Position numbers and translations under genes: made by a program. The notes beneath the pieces were generated by a model, which was not told the origin of the DNA, ran no database searches, and saw only the letters and a program-made list of their open reading frames with translations. From positions 248,001 through 312,000 of the forward strand of contig PGZF01000001.1 in assembly GCA_002840125.1 (NCBI GenBank): DNA of 64,000 bases. Direction: 5' to 3'. Numbering within the stretch: position 1 is the stretch's first letter; the number at the start of each line of letters is the position of its first letter. The DNA is from Gammaproteobacteria bacterium HGW-Gammaproteobacteria-15. Lineage in GTDB: Bacteria; Pseudomonadota; Gammaproteobacteria; Enterobacterales; Alteromonadaceae. This document shows positions 10,285 through 20,564 of this stretch, piece by piece.

Positions 10285-10359
10285 ACAGGGTTCCGCGACA
10301 ACAAAAATTGCCGCTAGTGTAGTCGGATCTGCACTGAAGAGAAAGAACGCCGCTAAAAA

Positions 10360-10875
10360 TCAGGCGCTATGGCGATAAGGCAATACCACATTCAGCGCAC
10401 TGACACGATTGCGCAGCACACGTATTACCTGCAAACGTGGCAACACTTTACCGGCCAGGGTATTTATTTCACCCAGTAATAAACAGGTTACACAATCGGG
10501 TTCAGTAGCCAACACCAACGCATATTGGTTTGTTAGGCCACGTAGTACTACCACATCCGACTGAACTGCATTGCACTGGCTCCCTTGCTGAAAATACCAG
10601 CTTTTATGCGCTAATTGCTGTAAAAACGGCGCACACAGTGCAGTAAGGCATAACTCCAGCCGCACGGCTGCCGGCATATCAAGTTGCTGCAAACTCTCAT
10701 CAATAGCCCAGAAAGTTTCAGCTTCAGCCATAGACAACGCCTGATGCTTAGGCTGTTGTATCAATTGGCTTGCAGCAAAAGGCGAACAAAACTGGGCCTC
10801 ATCGCTGATATCCAGCAATAAGCGGTCTTTAGATGGACAATAAGTCCAGAACCAGCGTTCTGATGGCCTGAGCAT
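10360..10875 (-). CDS. zapC: Cell division protein ZapC
   Basis: A 171-residue cytoplasmic protein of the ZapC family, which binds FtsZ and promotes bundling of protofilaments at the division ring. The N-terminal WFWTYCPSKDRLLLDISDE resembles E. coli ZapC, which has a W-x-W-Y and an (R/L)LLDL stretch at the same place and about 180 residues. The location supports the call: in E. coli zapC (ycbW) is next to pyrD, as here. The family is poorly conserved, so the context is part of the evidence. It starts at the ATG at 10875, 117 bases after the pyrD stop. Confidence 0.8.
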   Translation of the reverse strand: MLRPSERWFWTYCPSKDRLLLDISDEAQFCSPFAASQLIQQPKHQALSMAEAETFWAIDESLQQLDMPAAVRLELCLTALCAPFLQQLAHKSWYFQQGSQCNAVQSDVVVLRGLTNQYALVLATEPDCVTCLLLGEINTLAGKVLPRLQVIRVLRNRVSALNVVLPYRHSA

Positions 10876-10992
10876 AGGTTTTCCTGCGGTTTATTAAGGA
10901 GGTTATTTATCAAACAGTTATAGAAATACACTAAGCTGATCAAGATGTTAAAGACTGTTTTGTTCTAACAGTACAAGATCAGCTACTGATCC

Positions 10993-12003
10993 TTATAAGC
11001 TGGTTACGATCTGTTTTAGCAGTGGCGGGCCTTTATAAATAAAGCCGGTATAAACCTGCAGCAAATTAGCCCCGGCATTCAGTTTATCCTGCGCTGACCG
11101 GGCATCGCTAATACCACCCACGCCAATAATCGGCATAGCTTCGCCTACAGCGGCGCGCAGCTGGCGCAGTACTTCTGTGCTTTTATCCCGTACCGGTAAC
11201 CCACTTAAACCGCCGGCTTCATCGGCATAACGCTGGCCCTGCACCAGGCTTCTGTCCAGTGTGGTATTGGTAGCAATAACACCGTCCATTTTGCTTCTAA
11301 GCAGGGTTTCGGCCACCTGATTTACCGCCACCAGATCCATATCCGGTGCAATTTTTACGAACACCGGCACGTATTTATCATGCTGCGCCTGCAAATCCAG
11401 TTGTTCATTTTTCACACTTTGCAATAAATCGTACAGCGCATCGCCAAATTGCAGATCGCGTAAACCCGGCGTGTTGGGTGATGAAATATTCACGGTAATA
11501 TAGCTGGCATGGGCATACACTTTACGCATACAGTGCACATAGTCATCTTTGCCCTGCTCGTTCGGTGTATCTTTGTTTTTGCCGATATTAATGCCCAGCA
11601 CGCCCTTATAGCTGGCTTTTTTTACGTTTTCTACCAGATAATCGACGCCTTTGTTATTAAAGCCCATGCGGTTAATAATGGCCTGAGACTGTGGCAAACG
11701 GAAAATACGCGGTTTGTCATTTCCCAGTTGCGGTTTTGGCGTTACGGTACCCACTTCAATAAAACCAAAGCCCATCTGGCCAAAGGCATCAATGCACTCG
11801 GCATTTTTATCCAGCCCGGCAGCTAAACCCAGCGGATTGTCAAAATGTATACCGGCCACGGTAACCGGCTTTAACGGCAAGGTCTGGCGCCATAAACCGG
11901 CAGCAGGCGTATGAGCCAAATGCTTTAAGCTGCCAAGGGCAAAATTATGTGACCATTCGGCGTCACAGGCGAACATCAATTTCTGTGCTATTGGATAAAA
12001 CAT
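10993..12003 (-). CDS. pyrD: Dihydroorotate dehydrogenase (quinone), class 2
   Basis: A 336-residue enzyme, the same length as E. coli PyrD, that oxidises dihydroorotate to orotate and passes electrons to the quinone pool at the inner membrane. The N-terminal amphipathic segment [19 protein letters not shown] precedes the FMN barrel. Family stretches are [54 protein letters not shown] with the catalytic-Ser loop, and [20 protein letters not shown]. An AAGG lies shortly before the ATG at 12003. The upstream terminator of the glutamate dehydrogenase gene separates it from that transcript. Confidence 0.97.
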   Translation of the reverse strand: MFYPIAQKLMFACDAEWSHNFALGSLKHLAHTPAAGLWRQTLPLKPVTVAGIHFDNPLGLAAGLDKNAECIDAFGQMGFGFIEVGTVTPKPQLGNDKPRIFRLPQSQAIINRMGFNNKGVDYLVENVKKASYKGVLGINIGKNKDTPNEQGKDDYVHCMRKVYAHASYITVNISSPNTPGLRDLQFGDALYDLLQSVKNEQLDLQAQHDKYVPVFVKIAPDMDLVAVNQVAETLLRSKMDGVIATNTTLDRSLVQGQRYADEAGGLSGLPVRDKSTEVLRQLRAAVGEAMPIIGVGGISDARSAQDKLNAGANLLQVYTGFIYKGPPLLKQIVTSL

Positions 12004-12020
12004 AAACGGCCTTATAAAAA

Positions 12021-12050
12021 CAAAAAAATACCCCGGACAAGCCGGGGTAT
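12021..12050 (-). terminator. Rho-independent terminator after gdhB
   Basis: On the minus strand a 9-base-pair stem built around TACCCCGG/CCGGGGTA with a 5-base loop is followed directly by a run of seven T. It lies 18 bases downstream of the glutamate dehydrogenase stop and upstream of pyrD. Confidence 0.9.
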
Positions 12051-12067
12051 TGTAGCCAGTAAGGTTG

Positions 12068-15000
12068 TTATTTTACAGGGTCACAGTGGTGACTTAACAA
12101 CATTAATTCACGTAATGCTACTGAGAACTTAGCAAACTCGTGGTTTTTCGTGGTTTTAAACTCAGCCAGCATCAGGCGCCAGCGCTCAAGGATTGCTTCA
12201 TGCTCGGTCAGCCAGCTGTTAATCACCTCATCTGCGGCACAAGCTTTACCACAGCTGCGCACTACTACGGCAGATAATGCACGTTGCTGCCAGTCAAGCT
12301 CTTCACGGTAGGAAGCCCGCGCTAAAGCCTGCCAGTGGTTAGCTACCGGCTGGTTGGTGATTTGCTCCAGGAACCAGTGCAGATCCAGTTTATCACCCAG
12401 CTTAAAGTATATTTCTGCCGCCATAGCCAGTGGCACTTTCTCAGCATCCACTACCTGAGCAATATCCATTACCGAGAATACCGTGCTCAGTTGTGCCAGG
12501 TATTGCGCGATATCTTCCGGCACGCCCTGCTCTGTCAGTACAGCTTGCTTTTGCTGTAACTGCTCAACTTCAGTTTGTGCCAGATAATTACTCAGTTCTT
12601 TATTCAACTGCTGATAAGCAGGTTTAAAGAAGTCCAGTGTCTGCTGAATATCCAACGCCTTATTGCGATGGCGCAGGAACCAGCGGGTAGCTCGGCGCAT
12701 AGTGCGGCGCAGCTGATGGAATAGCTTGCTTTGCAGTGAAGCCGCAATAATGTTGTCCAGCTGTTCAATCTTGCGCCACATGGCAGATATATCAAACAGA
12801 TCACGGGCAATGGCATAACACAATGTCACTTCACCGACACCGGCACCGGTTTCTTCCAGCATACGCTGAGCAAAGTTCGGCCCCATTTCGTTCACCATCA
12901 TATTGGCCAGTTTAGTGGCAATAATTTCGGCTTTCAGTGGGTGCGTTTCCATTTCTGCTGCATATTTATCCTGCAACATTTGCGGGAAAGCAGCAAACAA
13001 CTGGCGTTTGAAGTAGTTGTTTTCATAGATTTCAGGCAGTACCAAACGCTCTTTTAGTACCATCTTGCCATAGGCTGTCAGGATAGACAGTTCTGGCCGG
13101 GTCAGGCCCTGGCCTTTTGCCATACGATCAGCCAGTTCGTCGTCTGATGGTAAAAACTCCAGCTCGCGGTTTAACTTACCTTCTTTTTCCAGCGTATGAA
13201 TAAAGCGGGTATATTCTTTTAACTGCTCAGCGCCAAGTAACGACGATACGCTGATACTCTGGGTTTGACGGTAGCAATCTTTAATAACGATAGCGGCGAC
13301 ATCATCTGTCATCTCAAACAGTATTTTGTTGCGCTGTTTCAGTGTCAGATCGCCACCGGCAACCAGCGTATTTAGCAAAATCTTAATGTTTACTTCGTTG
13401 TCCGAGCAGGTTACGCCACCCACGTTGTCAACGAAGTCGGTATTGATCTGGCCGCCATTCATGGCAAATTCGATACGGCCGCGCTGGGTACAACCTAAGT
13501 TACCGCCTTCACCGAAGATTTTTGCTTTAAGCTCTTTACCATTTACCCGCAGCGGCTCTGAACCACGATCACCTACCTCAGCATGGCTCTCACTGGTAGC
13601 TTTAACGTAAGTACCGATACCACCGTTCCAGATCAGGTCAACCGGCATCATTAATGCCTCACGGATCAGCTCGTTCGGTGTCATGCTGGCTTTAGTGGTG
13701 CCGAGCATTTCTTTCATTTGCGCTGAAAGTTTAATCGCTTTAGCACTGCGCAGGAAAATACCACCGCCTTCTGAAATTAATGACTTGTCATAGTCATCCC
13801 AGGTTGAGGTAGGCAGGTTAAACATGCGGTTACGCTCTTCCCAGCTTTTTGCAGAATCCGGATTCGGATCAACAAAGATGTGCATATGGTTAAACGCTAC
13901 CTGCAAACGGATGTGTTTTGACAGCAACATACCATTACCGAATACGTCGCCGGCCATATCACCGATACCGACACAGGTAAAATCTGTGGTTTGGCAGTCA
14001 ATGCCAATCTCGCGGAAATGACGTTTAACCGACTCCCAGCCACCGCGCGCGGTAATACCCATCTTCTTATGGTCATAGCCGTTAGAGCCACCGGAGGCAA
14101 AAGCATCGCCTAACCAGAAGTTATACTCTTCTGAAATACCGTTAGAAATATCTGAGAACGTAGCAGTACCTTTGTCTGCCGCTACTACCAGGTACGGATC
14201 GTCCTCGTCATGGCGTACCACCTCTTTTGGCGGCACTATTACGCCTTGCACGATGTTATCTGTTACATCCAGCAAACCACGGATAAAGGTACGGTAGCAG
14301 TCTTTGCCTTCATTGAGGAACGCTTCACGGCCACCGGTTTCCGGCAGTTTTTTACAGACAAAGCCGCCTTTAGAGCCGGTTGGCACTATTACTGTATTTT
14401 TTACCGTTTGCGCTTTTACCAGCCCCAGCACTTCGGTGCGGAAATCTTCACGTCGATCAGACCAGCGCAAACCACCGCGGGCGACCTTACCAAAGCGCAG
14501 ATGCACACCTTCAACTCTGGGCGAGTACACGAAAATTTCAAACATCGGCGTTGGCAGTGGCATATCCGGAATTAAACCAGACTTAATTTTAAAAGAAATA
14601 TAGGGTTTATCGTTACCCTCAGCATTCTTCTGGAAATAGTTGGTACGCAACGTCGCTTTAATCATGTCGACAAAACGGCGCACGATACGGTCATCATCCA
14701 GGTTAGCGACGTTTTCCAGCTGCGAAGCAATTTGCTCTTCCAGTTTTTCGGCCACTTTGCTACTGGCTTTGGACTTAGGATCAAACTTGCTGTTAAACAA
14801 CTGCACCAGCAGGTTAGCCAACTCGGCATAACGGGCAAAAGTGCTTTCAACATAAGACTGGCTGAAGGTACCACCAATCTGGCGTTTGTACTTGGCTAAC
14901 GCGCGCAGCAAAGATGCCTCACGCCCGCTTAAACCAGCACCCAGGATCAGACGGTTAAAGCCGTCGTCTTCCAGTTGGCCTGCCCATACTTTGGCAAAAG

Positions 15001-16906
15001 AATCCTGGAATGACTGCTGTGCGGCTTCAAAATCGGCCGGTATCGCGCAATTAAGCTCCATGGCGAAGTTTAAAATCCAGCTAACACTGCCATCGGCACA
15101 TTTAACCGCGTATGGCGTTTCACCAATAACACGCAGGCCAAAGTTTTCCAGCATCGGCAATACATCAGACAAATGGATCGGGTGGTCTTTATGGAACAGG
15201 TTCAGCCGTACCGCTTTACTATCGGCTTTTTCTTCCTGTGGCCGGTAAAACAGCATTTCCAGCTTATGATCATCATTTAATGCTTCGAGCTTACCGATAT
15301 CGACCAGCGCATCGTTTGGCAGCATTTCTTCTTTGTAGCTGCGCGGGAAGGCATTAACGTATTTGCCAATCAGCTCACGACCGCGGGCTTCACCATATAC
15401 ACCCAGTAAGGCGCTTTCTAATTTATCTTCCCAGGTGCGGGCCGCTTCAACTAAATTACGCTCAATTTCTTTCACTTTATACTCGACATGGCTATCGTTG
15501 ATCCGCACCAGATAATGGGTACGTGCCAACACAGATTCAGAGAAATAAGTTGTAAACTCAACCGGTTCTGCGCTTCCGAGCGCGCGTTGCAATATGGCCT
15601 GTGTTTCTTTACGCAGCTGAGTGTTATAACGCTCACGCGGCACATACACCATAGCAGTAACAAAGCGGCCAAAGCTGTCTTTGCGCATAAACAGGCGTGT
15701 CATATCGCGCTCTTGCATTTGCAGCACACCCATAGCCACATGCAGCAACTCATCTGCGGTTGCCTGAATAAGCTCATCACGCGGATAGGTTTCCAGAATA
15801 TTCAGCAGTGCCTTATAAGCATGAGTGCCAGTGGCAAACTCAGACTTTTGCATCACGGTAGCAAGCTTGTTTTTCAGCAGTGGAATATCTGCAGCGCTGT
15901 TGTTGTACAGCGATGACGAGTAAAGACCAATAAAGCGGTCTTCACCAATAACCTTGCCATCTTTATCAAACTTTTTCACACCGATGTAATCAATGTACGC
16001 CGGGCGATGCACGCGGGATTTATTATTGGTTTTGGTCAGGATCAGCAAGCCGTTACTGATAGCTTGCTTACGGCCGGTTTCCGGCAACTCAGACAACATC
16101 AGATCGCGCGCAGCAGAGCGGCGCATTAACCCCAGGGATGTGGCATCAATACCACTGATTTTGTAGTCACCTTTTACCGGGCCAATGGTGTATTCACGGT
16201 AGCCCAACAAGGTAAAGTTATCTTTGGCCAGCCAGTTTAAAAACTCGGTGACATCTTTAATATCTTCGGCAGAGGCTTTACCGGCTTGCTTGGGCAGCGC
16301 CTTAATAACCTGTTGCAGCTTGTCCCGCGCAGGTTGCCAGTCTTGTACTGCCAGCGATACATCTTCCATTACCGAGTGCAGTTCATCGGTTAAGCTGTCA
16401 ATGGCGGCTTTACCTGTCAGGCGGTCAATTTCAATATGAAATACCGTTTGCTGGGTGCTGGCTTTAGCTTTGCTACCCAGCTTAAAGAAATCGGTGATTT
16501 GGCCTTTGCTGTCACGCTCAGTTTGCAGTGGATAATGCAGTAGTAAATGCGCCGCTATCGACTGACGGTTTAACGCCATGCGTACCGAATCCACCAGAAA
16601 TGGCATGTCTTGTACCACTATTTCTACGATAGTGTGTTTAGACTCCCAGCCATGCTTGGCAATTTCCGGGTTAAATACCCGGATCATCGACGCAGGTTCT
16701 GCATGACCGTTAAAAGTCTGCCATAAACTCAGCGCTGCGCCGTATAAATCGCTGTCATTACGGCCGACTAAGTCTTCATTCGACATGTTGCCGTACAGAG
16801 TGTATGCGAATTTTTCAACCAGGCTCACCTGGTCTTTCACTTTTTGTTTAATCAGTTTGCTAACGTTTTGTAGTAGAACAGAGGGTTGACCGTCTATCAG
16901 TGCCAT
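12068..16906 (-). CDS. gdhB: NAD-specific glutamate dehydrogenase, 180-kDa type
   Basis: A 1612-residue enzyme of the L-GDH180 class, which deaminates glutamate to 2-oxoglutarate with NAD and mainly serves amino acid catabolism. The long N-terminal part carries the ACT-like regulatory region of the family. The catalytic domain follows in the middle with [29 protein letters not shown], and the dinucleotide-binding [37 protein letters not shown] and [18 protein letters not shown] complete the signature. Length fits the family norm of about 1600. AAGGAT sits seven bases before the ATG at 16906. It is monocistronic: a strong terminator follows, and 160-odd bases of non-coding DNA precede it. The symbol gdhB follows Pseudomonas usage. 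Confidence 0.96.
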   Translation of the reverse strand: MALIDGQPSVLLQNVSKLIKQKVKDQVSLVEKFAYTLYGNMSNEDLVGRNDSDLYGAALSLWQTFNGHAEPASMIRVFNPEIAKHGWESKHTIVEIVVQDMPFLVDSVRMALNRQSIAAHLLLHYPLQTERDSKGQITDFFKLGSKAKASTQQTVFHIEIDRLTGKAAIDSLTDELHSVMEDVSLAVQDWQPARDKLQQVIKALPKQAGKASAEDIKDVTEFLNWLAKDNFTLLGYREYTIGPVKGDYKISGIDATSLGLMRRSAARDLMLSELPETGRKQAISNGLLILTKTNNKSRVHRPAYIDYIGVKKFDKDGKVIGEDRFIGLYSSSLYNNSAADIPLLKNKLATVMQKSEFATGTHAYKALLNILETYPRDELIQATADELLHVAMGVLQMQERDMTRLFMRKDSFGRFVTAMVYVPRERYNTQLRKETQAILQRALGSAEPVEFTTYFSESVLARTHYLVRINDSHVEYKVKEIERNLVEAARTWEDKLESALLGVYGEARGRELIGKYVNAFPRSYKEEMLPNDALVDIGKLEALNDDHKLEMLFYRPQEEKADSKAVRLNLFHKDHPIHLSDVLPMLENFGLRVIGETPYAVKCADGSVSWILNFAMELNCAIPADFEAAQQSFQDSFAKVWAGQLEDDGFNRLILGAGLSGREASLLRALAKYKRQIGGTFSQSYVESTFARYAELANLLVQLFNSKFDPKSKASSKVAEKLEEQIASQLENVANLDDDRIVRRFVDMIKATLRTNYFQKNAEGNDKPYISFKIKSGLIPDMPLPTPMFEIFVYSPRVEGVHLRFGKVARGGLRWSDRREDFRTEVLGLVKAQTVKNTVIVPTGSKGGFVCKKLPETGGREAFLNEGKDCYRTFIRGLLDVTDNIVQGVIVPPKEVVRHDEDDPYLVVAADKGTATFSDISNGISEEYNFWLGDAFASGGSNGYDHKKMGITARGGWESVKRHFREIGIDCQTTDFTCVGIGDMAGDVFGNGMLLSKHIRLQVAFNHMHIFVDPNPDSAKSWEERNRMFNLPTSTWDDYDKSLISEGGGIFLRSAKAIKLSAQMKEMLGTTKASMTPNELIREALMMPVDLIWNGGIGTYVKATSESHAEVGDRGSEPLRVNGKELKAKIFGEGGNLGCTQRGRIEFAMNGGQINTDFVDNVGGVTCSDNEVNIKILLNTLVAGGDLTLKQRNKILFEMTDDVAAIVIKDCYRQTQSISVSSLLGAEQLKEYTRFIHTLEKEGKLNRELEFLPSDDELADRMAKGQGLTRPELSILTAYGKMVLKERLVLPEIYENNYFKRQLFAAFPQMLQDKYAAEMETHPLKAEIIATKLANMMVNEMGPNFAQRMLEETGAGVGEVTLCYAIARDLFDISAMWRKIEQLDNIIAASLQSKLFHQLRRTMRRATRWFLRHRNKALDIQQTLDFFKPAYQQLNKELSNYLAQTEVEQLQQKQAVLTEQGVPEDIAQYLAQLSTVFSVMDIAQVVDAEKVPLAMAAEIYFKLGDKLDLHWFLEQITNQPVANHWQALARASYREELDWQQRALSAVVVRSCGKACAADEVINSWLTEHEAILERWRLMLAEFKTTKNHEFAKFSVALRELMLLSHHCDPVK

Positions 16907-17028
16907 TTTTTTATCCTTTTTGCAGTCACCGCTTTAGCAGCAGGATGTACCGAACATACCGGATCGTGTCAGCTGCGCAGTGTAGTGCCAATTGTAGCGC
17001 TTTTCGAGTATTATTTGGCGCTTTTATG

Positions 17029-17041
17029 CTGGTTAAACCAG
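17029..17041. promoter_or_regulatory. Inverted repeat upstream of gdhB
   Basis: CTGGTT and AACCAG flank a single A, giving a perfect 13-base dyad about 125 bases upstream of the gdhB start. A TACAAT that could be a -10 box on the minus strand lies closer to the gene, but no good -35 accompanies it. The dyad could be an operator for a regulator of glutamate catabolism; this is a guess from symmetry and position. Confidence 0.25.
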
Positions 17042-17080
17042 TGATTTTTAAAGGCTCTGACAACTTATTCACCCACTTTA

Positions 17081-17108
17081 AATAGAAAATGGCCTTTCGG
17101 CCATTTTC
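17081..17108 (-). terminator. Terminator after the DUF1302/DUF1329/Ycf48/MMPL operon
   Basis: A perfect 10-base-pair stem, GAAAATGGCC paired with GGCCATTTTC around a 4-base loop, lies 25 bases after the stop of the MMPL gene. The A/T-rich base of the stem and the following TATTT on the minus strand fit a rho-independent terminator. Confidence 0.8.
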
Positions 17109-17132
17109 GTGTTTATTCATGCAGAATTTATT

Positions 17133-19448
17133 TTATTTTTTGCGCCATAAAAACGCCGCCAGTGCTGGCAGCACCAAAATGGCACCAAGCATATTCACAA
17201 TAAACATAAAGGTAAGCAGAATACCCATGTCTACCTGGAATTTCAGTGCCGAAAATACCCAGGTACTTACGCCAATGGCTAATGTAATACCAGTAAACAG
17301 CACTGCACTGCCGCGCTCTTTTAGTGCTTCAAAGTAGGCCTGGCGCACAGGCATGCCATCGCGCAGCATCTGCGTCATGTTCGACAGAATATAAATACCG
17401 TAATCAACGCCGATACCTACTCCCAGCGCAATAACCGGTAATGTTGATACCGTTAAACCAATCTGCAGTTTTGTCATTAATGCGGTCGCCAGTACGGACA
17501 CCACATACAAGGGTAAGATCACCGAAATAGTGGCGCGCAGCGAGCGGAAACTGAGCAGACACAGTAAAATGACGGCACCATAAACATACCATATCATCGG
17601 CTGTTGAGCTTCAGACACGGCTTCATTGGTTGCCGCCATCACACCCGCCGGGCCAGACGCCAGCATAAAGCGCGTTTGTTCGTCACCCAGCTCTGCACCA
17701 TATTGCTTAGCGGCAGATACCACCCGTTCAATGGTCTCGGCTTTATGGTCTTGTAAAAACAAAATAACCGGCATGACAGAACAATCGGCATTTAGCAGGC
17801 CGGTACTGGTTTCAACACGCGACGATGCCTGCACCAGGCTTTGCGTATTGCGTGGCAGTACACGCCATTTAACGTTACCTTCGTTAAAGGCTGCGTTAAT
17901 AGCTTTAGACACTGAAGGTAATGACACCGCTGACTGCACCCCTTCGACGTTTTCCATCAACCACTGAAATTTGTCGATTTTTGCCATAATGTCGTGTTCA
18001 GTACAGGCGCTGGGAATCGTCTCTACCATGACATTTAAGTAATCAACAGAAATGGCATAACGCTCGGTAATAAGCTTGGTATCTAGATTGTAGCGAGAGG
18101 TTTCATGCAACGCTGGTGCCCCCTCGTGAAGATCGCCGATTTTGAGGTGTTGGCTTTGCATATAACCAAACACAAACAGCGCGGCGGTTACCAGCAAAAT
18201 AACAGCAGCATATTTACGGGTAGCAAAGGCAGACAGCGCAAACCAGATTTTATCTGTTTTAGGTGTAGGTGCCGCCGCCCGTTCCTGATAGCGCTTACTG
18301 AATTTAACAAAAGACATCAGCACCGGCAGCAATATCAGGTTAGTCAGAATGATTACTGCCACCCCTAAGCTGGCCGTAATAGCTAATTCACGGATAACAC
18401 CAATTTCAATAATCAGCAGGGTTAAAAAACCAACCGTATCAGATAACAGCGCCACACCACCTGGCACAAGCAGCTTTCTGAAACTGGCCTGGGCCGCTGT
18501 TTTGGCGTTCATCCCGGCAGCAACCCGCTTGCCGGTAGAGTTAATCATCTGCACACCGTGGCTGACACCAATGGCAAATACCAGAAATGGCACTAAAATC
18601 GACATCGGGTCAATGCCAAAACCTAGCGCCGACAATAAGCCCATTTGCCAGACCACCGCAATCAGCGAACAGGCAATGGGTAAAAGGGTTAACATTAGTG
18701 AGCGACAGAAAAACAGCACCATTATTGAGGTTATAGCAATAGCTATGGCAAAGAATACCAGTACGCCTTTGGCGCCATCAGCCACATCGCCAACCATTTT
18801 GGCAAAACCGATAATATGTACACTGATGCTATCGCTTTGGTATTTGCCGCGGATATTTTGCTCCAGCACTGAAGCAAAATTAATGGTGTCCAGCTTTTCG
18901 CCGGTATCGGGGTTAACTTCAAGCAACTGGGCAGAAATCATGGCACAGCTATAGTCATCAGCCACCATGCGGCCTACTACGCCGGCTTTCTCGGTATTTT
19001 CTTTTACTTTGGCCAAGCCTGCGGCATTGGCAACAAAATTTGCCGGGATCACTGGCCCACCGGCAAAACCATCCTCAACAACCTCAACAAAACGGGTGCT
19101 GGGGCTGAATAATGATTTAACCTGTACCCGGTCAACACCCGAGGTGTAAAGCAACTCGTCGTGGGCCTGACGTAAGGTATTAAAAAAGCCGGCATTAAAA
19201 ATATTGCCGCTTTCATCGCATAATGAAATCAGAATATTATTCGCCCCGCCAAAATCTTGCGCATGGCGCAAATAGGTTTGCATATATTCATGTTTTAACG
19301 GAATATTTTTTGTAAAAGCGGCATCCAGTTTAATACTGGTAGCTTTAAACAGTAAAAATAGCGTTGCCAGCAAAAATGCAACTATGACCAGAGCACGATG
19401 GCGAAACAGCGTATACTCAAACTTATTAACCAAACGATTTAAACTCAT
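17133..19448 (-). CDS. MMPL/RND superfamily transporter
   Basis: A 771-residue inner-membrane protein of the MMPL branch of the RND superfamily. It has two repeats, each with a large periplasmic domain followed by six membrane helices. The first helix follows NKFEYTLFRHRALVIVAFLL; helix-rich blocks include FFAIAIAITSIMVLFFC and LPVIALGVGIGVDYGIYIL, the second holding the typical GxxxDYG segment of the proton-relay helix. Relatives export or move lipids and other hydrophobic molecules. It starts one base after the stop of the Ycf48-like gene and is the last gene of a four-gene envelope operon. There is no adjacent membrane-fusion protein or TolC, so it is not a classical tripartite efflux pump. 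Confidence 0.9.
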   Translation of the reverse strand: MSLNRLVNKFEYTLFRHRALVIVAFLLATLFLLFKATSIKLDAAFTKNIPLKHEYMQTYLRHAQDFGGANNILISLCDESGNIFNAGFFNTLRQAHDELLYTSGVDRVQVKSLFSPSTRFVEVVEDGFAGGPVIPANFVANAAGLAKVKENTEKAGVVGRMVADDYSCAMISAQLLEVNPDTGEKLDTINFASVLEQNIRGKYQSDSISVHIIGFAKMVGDVADGAKGVLVFFAIAIAITSIMVLFFCRSLMLTLLPIACSLIAVVWQMGLLSALGFGIDPMSILVPFLVFAIGVSHGVQMINSTGKRVAAGMNAKTAAQASFRKLLVPGGVALLSDTVGFLTLLIIEIGVIRELAITASLGVAVIILTNLILLPVLMSFVKFSKRYQERAAAPTPKTDKIWFALSAFATRKYAAVILLVTAALFVFGYMQSQHLKIGDLHEGAPALHETSRYNLDTKLITERYAISVDYLNVMVETIPSACTEHDIMAKIDKFQWLMENVEGVQSAVSLPSVSKAINAAFNEGNVKWRVLPRNTQSLVQASSRVETSTGLLNADCSVMPVILFLQDHKAETIERVVSAAKQYGAELGDEQTRFMLASGPAGVMAATNEAVSEAQQPMIWYVYGAVILLCLLSFRSLRATISVILPLYVVSVLATALMTKLQIGLTVSTLPVIALGVGIGVDYGIYILSNMTQMLRDGMPVRQAYFEALKERGSAVLFTGITLAIGVSTWVFSALKFQVDMGILLTFMFIVNMLGAILVLPALAAFLWRKK

Positions 19449-19449
19449 C

Positions 19450-20484
19450 TTATTTCAGTTCACTCAGGTTGATCGTTCTGACACCGGTTTCGGTTACCAG
19501 TACTAACAGGTTGTGCCATACCAGGCCGTTGATTATGGCTTTACCATCAGCTTGGGAGTAATCCGCAAAACTTGCTGCACCGTCCCGACTGATAAGCAGA
19601 GTACCCGCATTACCGACCAGATAAACTGAGCCATTGTCATCGGAAAATGCACTGTTTAATGTCGCATTTCTGCTTAGCGTTATTTGTTGCCAGTGCTGGC
19701 CTTGGTCCTGGCTGATAAACGCATGGCCGCGCAGGCCAACCGCCAGCAATGCCATTTGTGGTGTGCCTGTTATATCAAACAAAGAACCATTGTAAAATGC
19801 ATCAAGGCGCTGCCAGCTATCGCCAAAATTAATACTTTTTGCGGCAAAACCGGCCTCCCCAATCATATATAACGCATTACCGTCAGCATAAAGCCGGTTA
19901 AAATGCGGTAATAAGGCTTCGGTTTCAACCTGATAGCTTTCGGGGTCGGTTTCTTTAAGTTCAGCTAAATACTCCCGCTCTTCTTCGAGCAACAATTCTT
20001 CATGAAAATGCTTATGCCAGCTGTTGCCGCCGTCATCTGTACGATAAAAGATACCGTAGGCCCCTACGGCAATGCCTTTTTGGGCATCCGCAAAATAAAT
20101 ATCGAACAACGGCTTGTCAGTTTGTGGCGCATAATGCTGTAGCTGCCAGCTTGCACCACCGTCTTTAGTGGCCAGAATAGTGGCATCATGGCCAACCGCC
20201 CAACCCTGCTGCGGATTAATAAAATAGACGCTGCTCAAATTCGACTGCACCGGCACTTGTGCCTGGGTCCAGCTCTGGCCGTCATGACTAAGCAGAATAT
20301 GCCCTCGTTCGCCTACAGCAACTAATTGCTGCCCATTCACCTTTACAAGATCTGTCAGCAGGGCCTTGCTTGCCTGCGGCATCTGATATGCGGCCTGAGG
20401 CGCTGGCTGCTGTGCTTGCATCATAAATGGTGTAACGGCAGCTACAGCACTTGCTGCCAATAACCAGATGAATTTATTCAACAT
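19450..20484 (-). CDS. Ycf48-like periplasmic beta-propeller protein
   Basis: A secreted protein of about 344 residues with repeated BNR/Ycf48-type blades, each containing a V-G-x-x-G turn and a DGG-x-SW motif: WAVGHDATILATKDGGASW and AVGAYGIFYRTDDGGNSW are two examples. The start is placed at the ATG at 20484, which opens a signal peptide (LNKFIWLLAASAVAAV). An in-frame TTG at 20541 falls inside the terminator hairpin of the upstream gene and would put polar sequence before the signal peptide. Ycf48 (HCF136) is a photosystem II assembly factor in phototrophs; non-photosynthetic bacteria carry relatives next to RND genes, where the role is unknown. A scaffold or binding part of the envelope system is inference. 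Confidence 0.85.
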   Translation of the reverse strand: MLNKFIWLLAASAVAAVTPFMMQAQQPAPQAAYQMPQASKALLTDLVKVNGQQLVAVGERGHILLSHDGQSWTQAQVPVQSNLSSVYFINPQQGWAVGHDATILATKDGGASWQLQHYAPQTDKPLFDIYFADAQKGIAVGAYGIFYRTDDGGNSWHKHFHEELLLEEEREYLAELKETDPESYQVETEALLPHFNRLYADGNALYMIGEAGFAAKSINFGDSWQRLDAFYNGSLFDITGTPQMALLAVGLRGHAFISQDQGQHWQQITLSRNATLNSAFSDDNGSVYLVGNAGTLLISRDGAASFADYSQADGKAIINGLVWHNLLVLVTETGVRTINLSELK

Positions 20485-20515
20485 AATCTGAGCATTTACT
20501 CTATTAAACTTTCTA

Positions 20516-20544
20516 AATAAAAACGGTTGGCACTGAGCCAACCG
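20516..20544 (-). terminator. Terminator after the DUF1329 gene
   Basis: On the minus strand CGGTTGGC pairs perfectly with GCCAACCG across a 5-base loop and is followed by TTTTTATTT. It lies just after the DUF1329 stop and before the Ycf48-like gene, so it would lower rather than abolish transcription of the last two genes if all four share a promoter. It also rules out the longer reading of the Ycf48-like gene. Confidence 0.8.
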
Positions 20545-20564
20545 TAACCGGGTTTTAACTTTAC

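Noticed and set aside
18349..18954. 201-residue open frame on the plus strand
   Set aside because: It lies completely antisense to the MMPL gene, has a low-complexity composition and no ribosome binding site; it is a shadow of the coding strand.
17133..19448. Part of a classical RND drug efflux pump
   Set aside because: There is no membrane-fusion protein or TolC gene, and the size (771 residues) is that of MMPL proteins, not of the HAE1 pumps with about 1040 residues.
20485..20541. Longer N-terminus for the Ycf48-like protein
   Set aside because: The TTG start would lie within the terminator hairpin of the preceding gene and put polar residues before the signal peptide.
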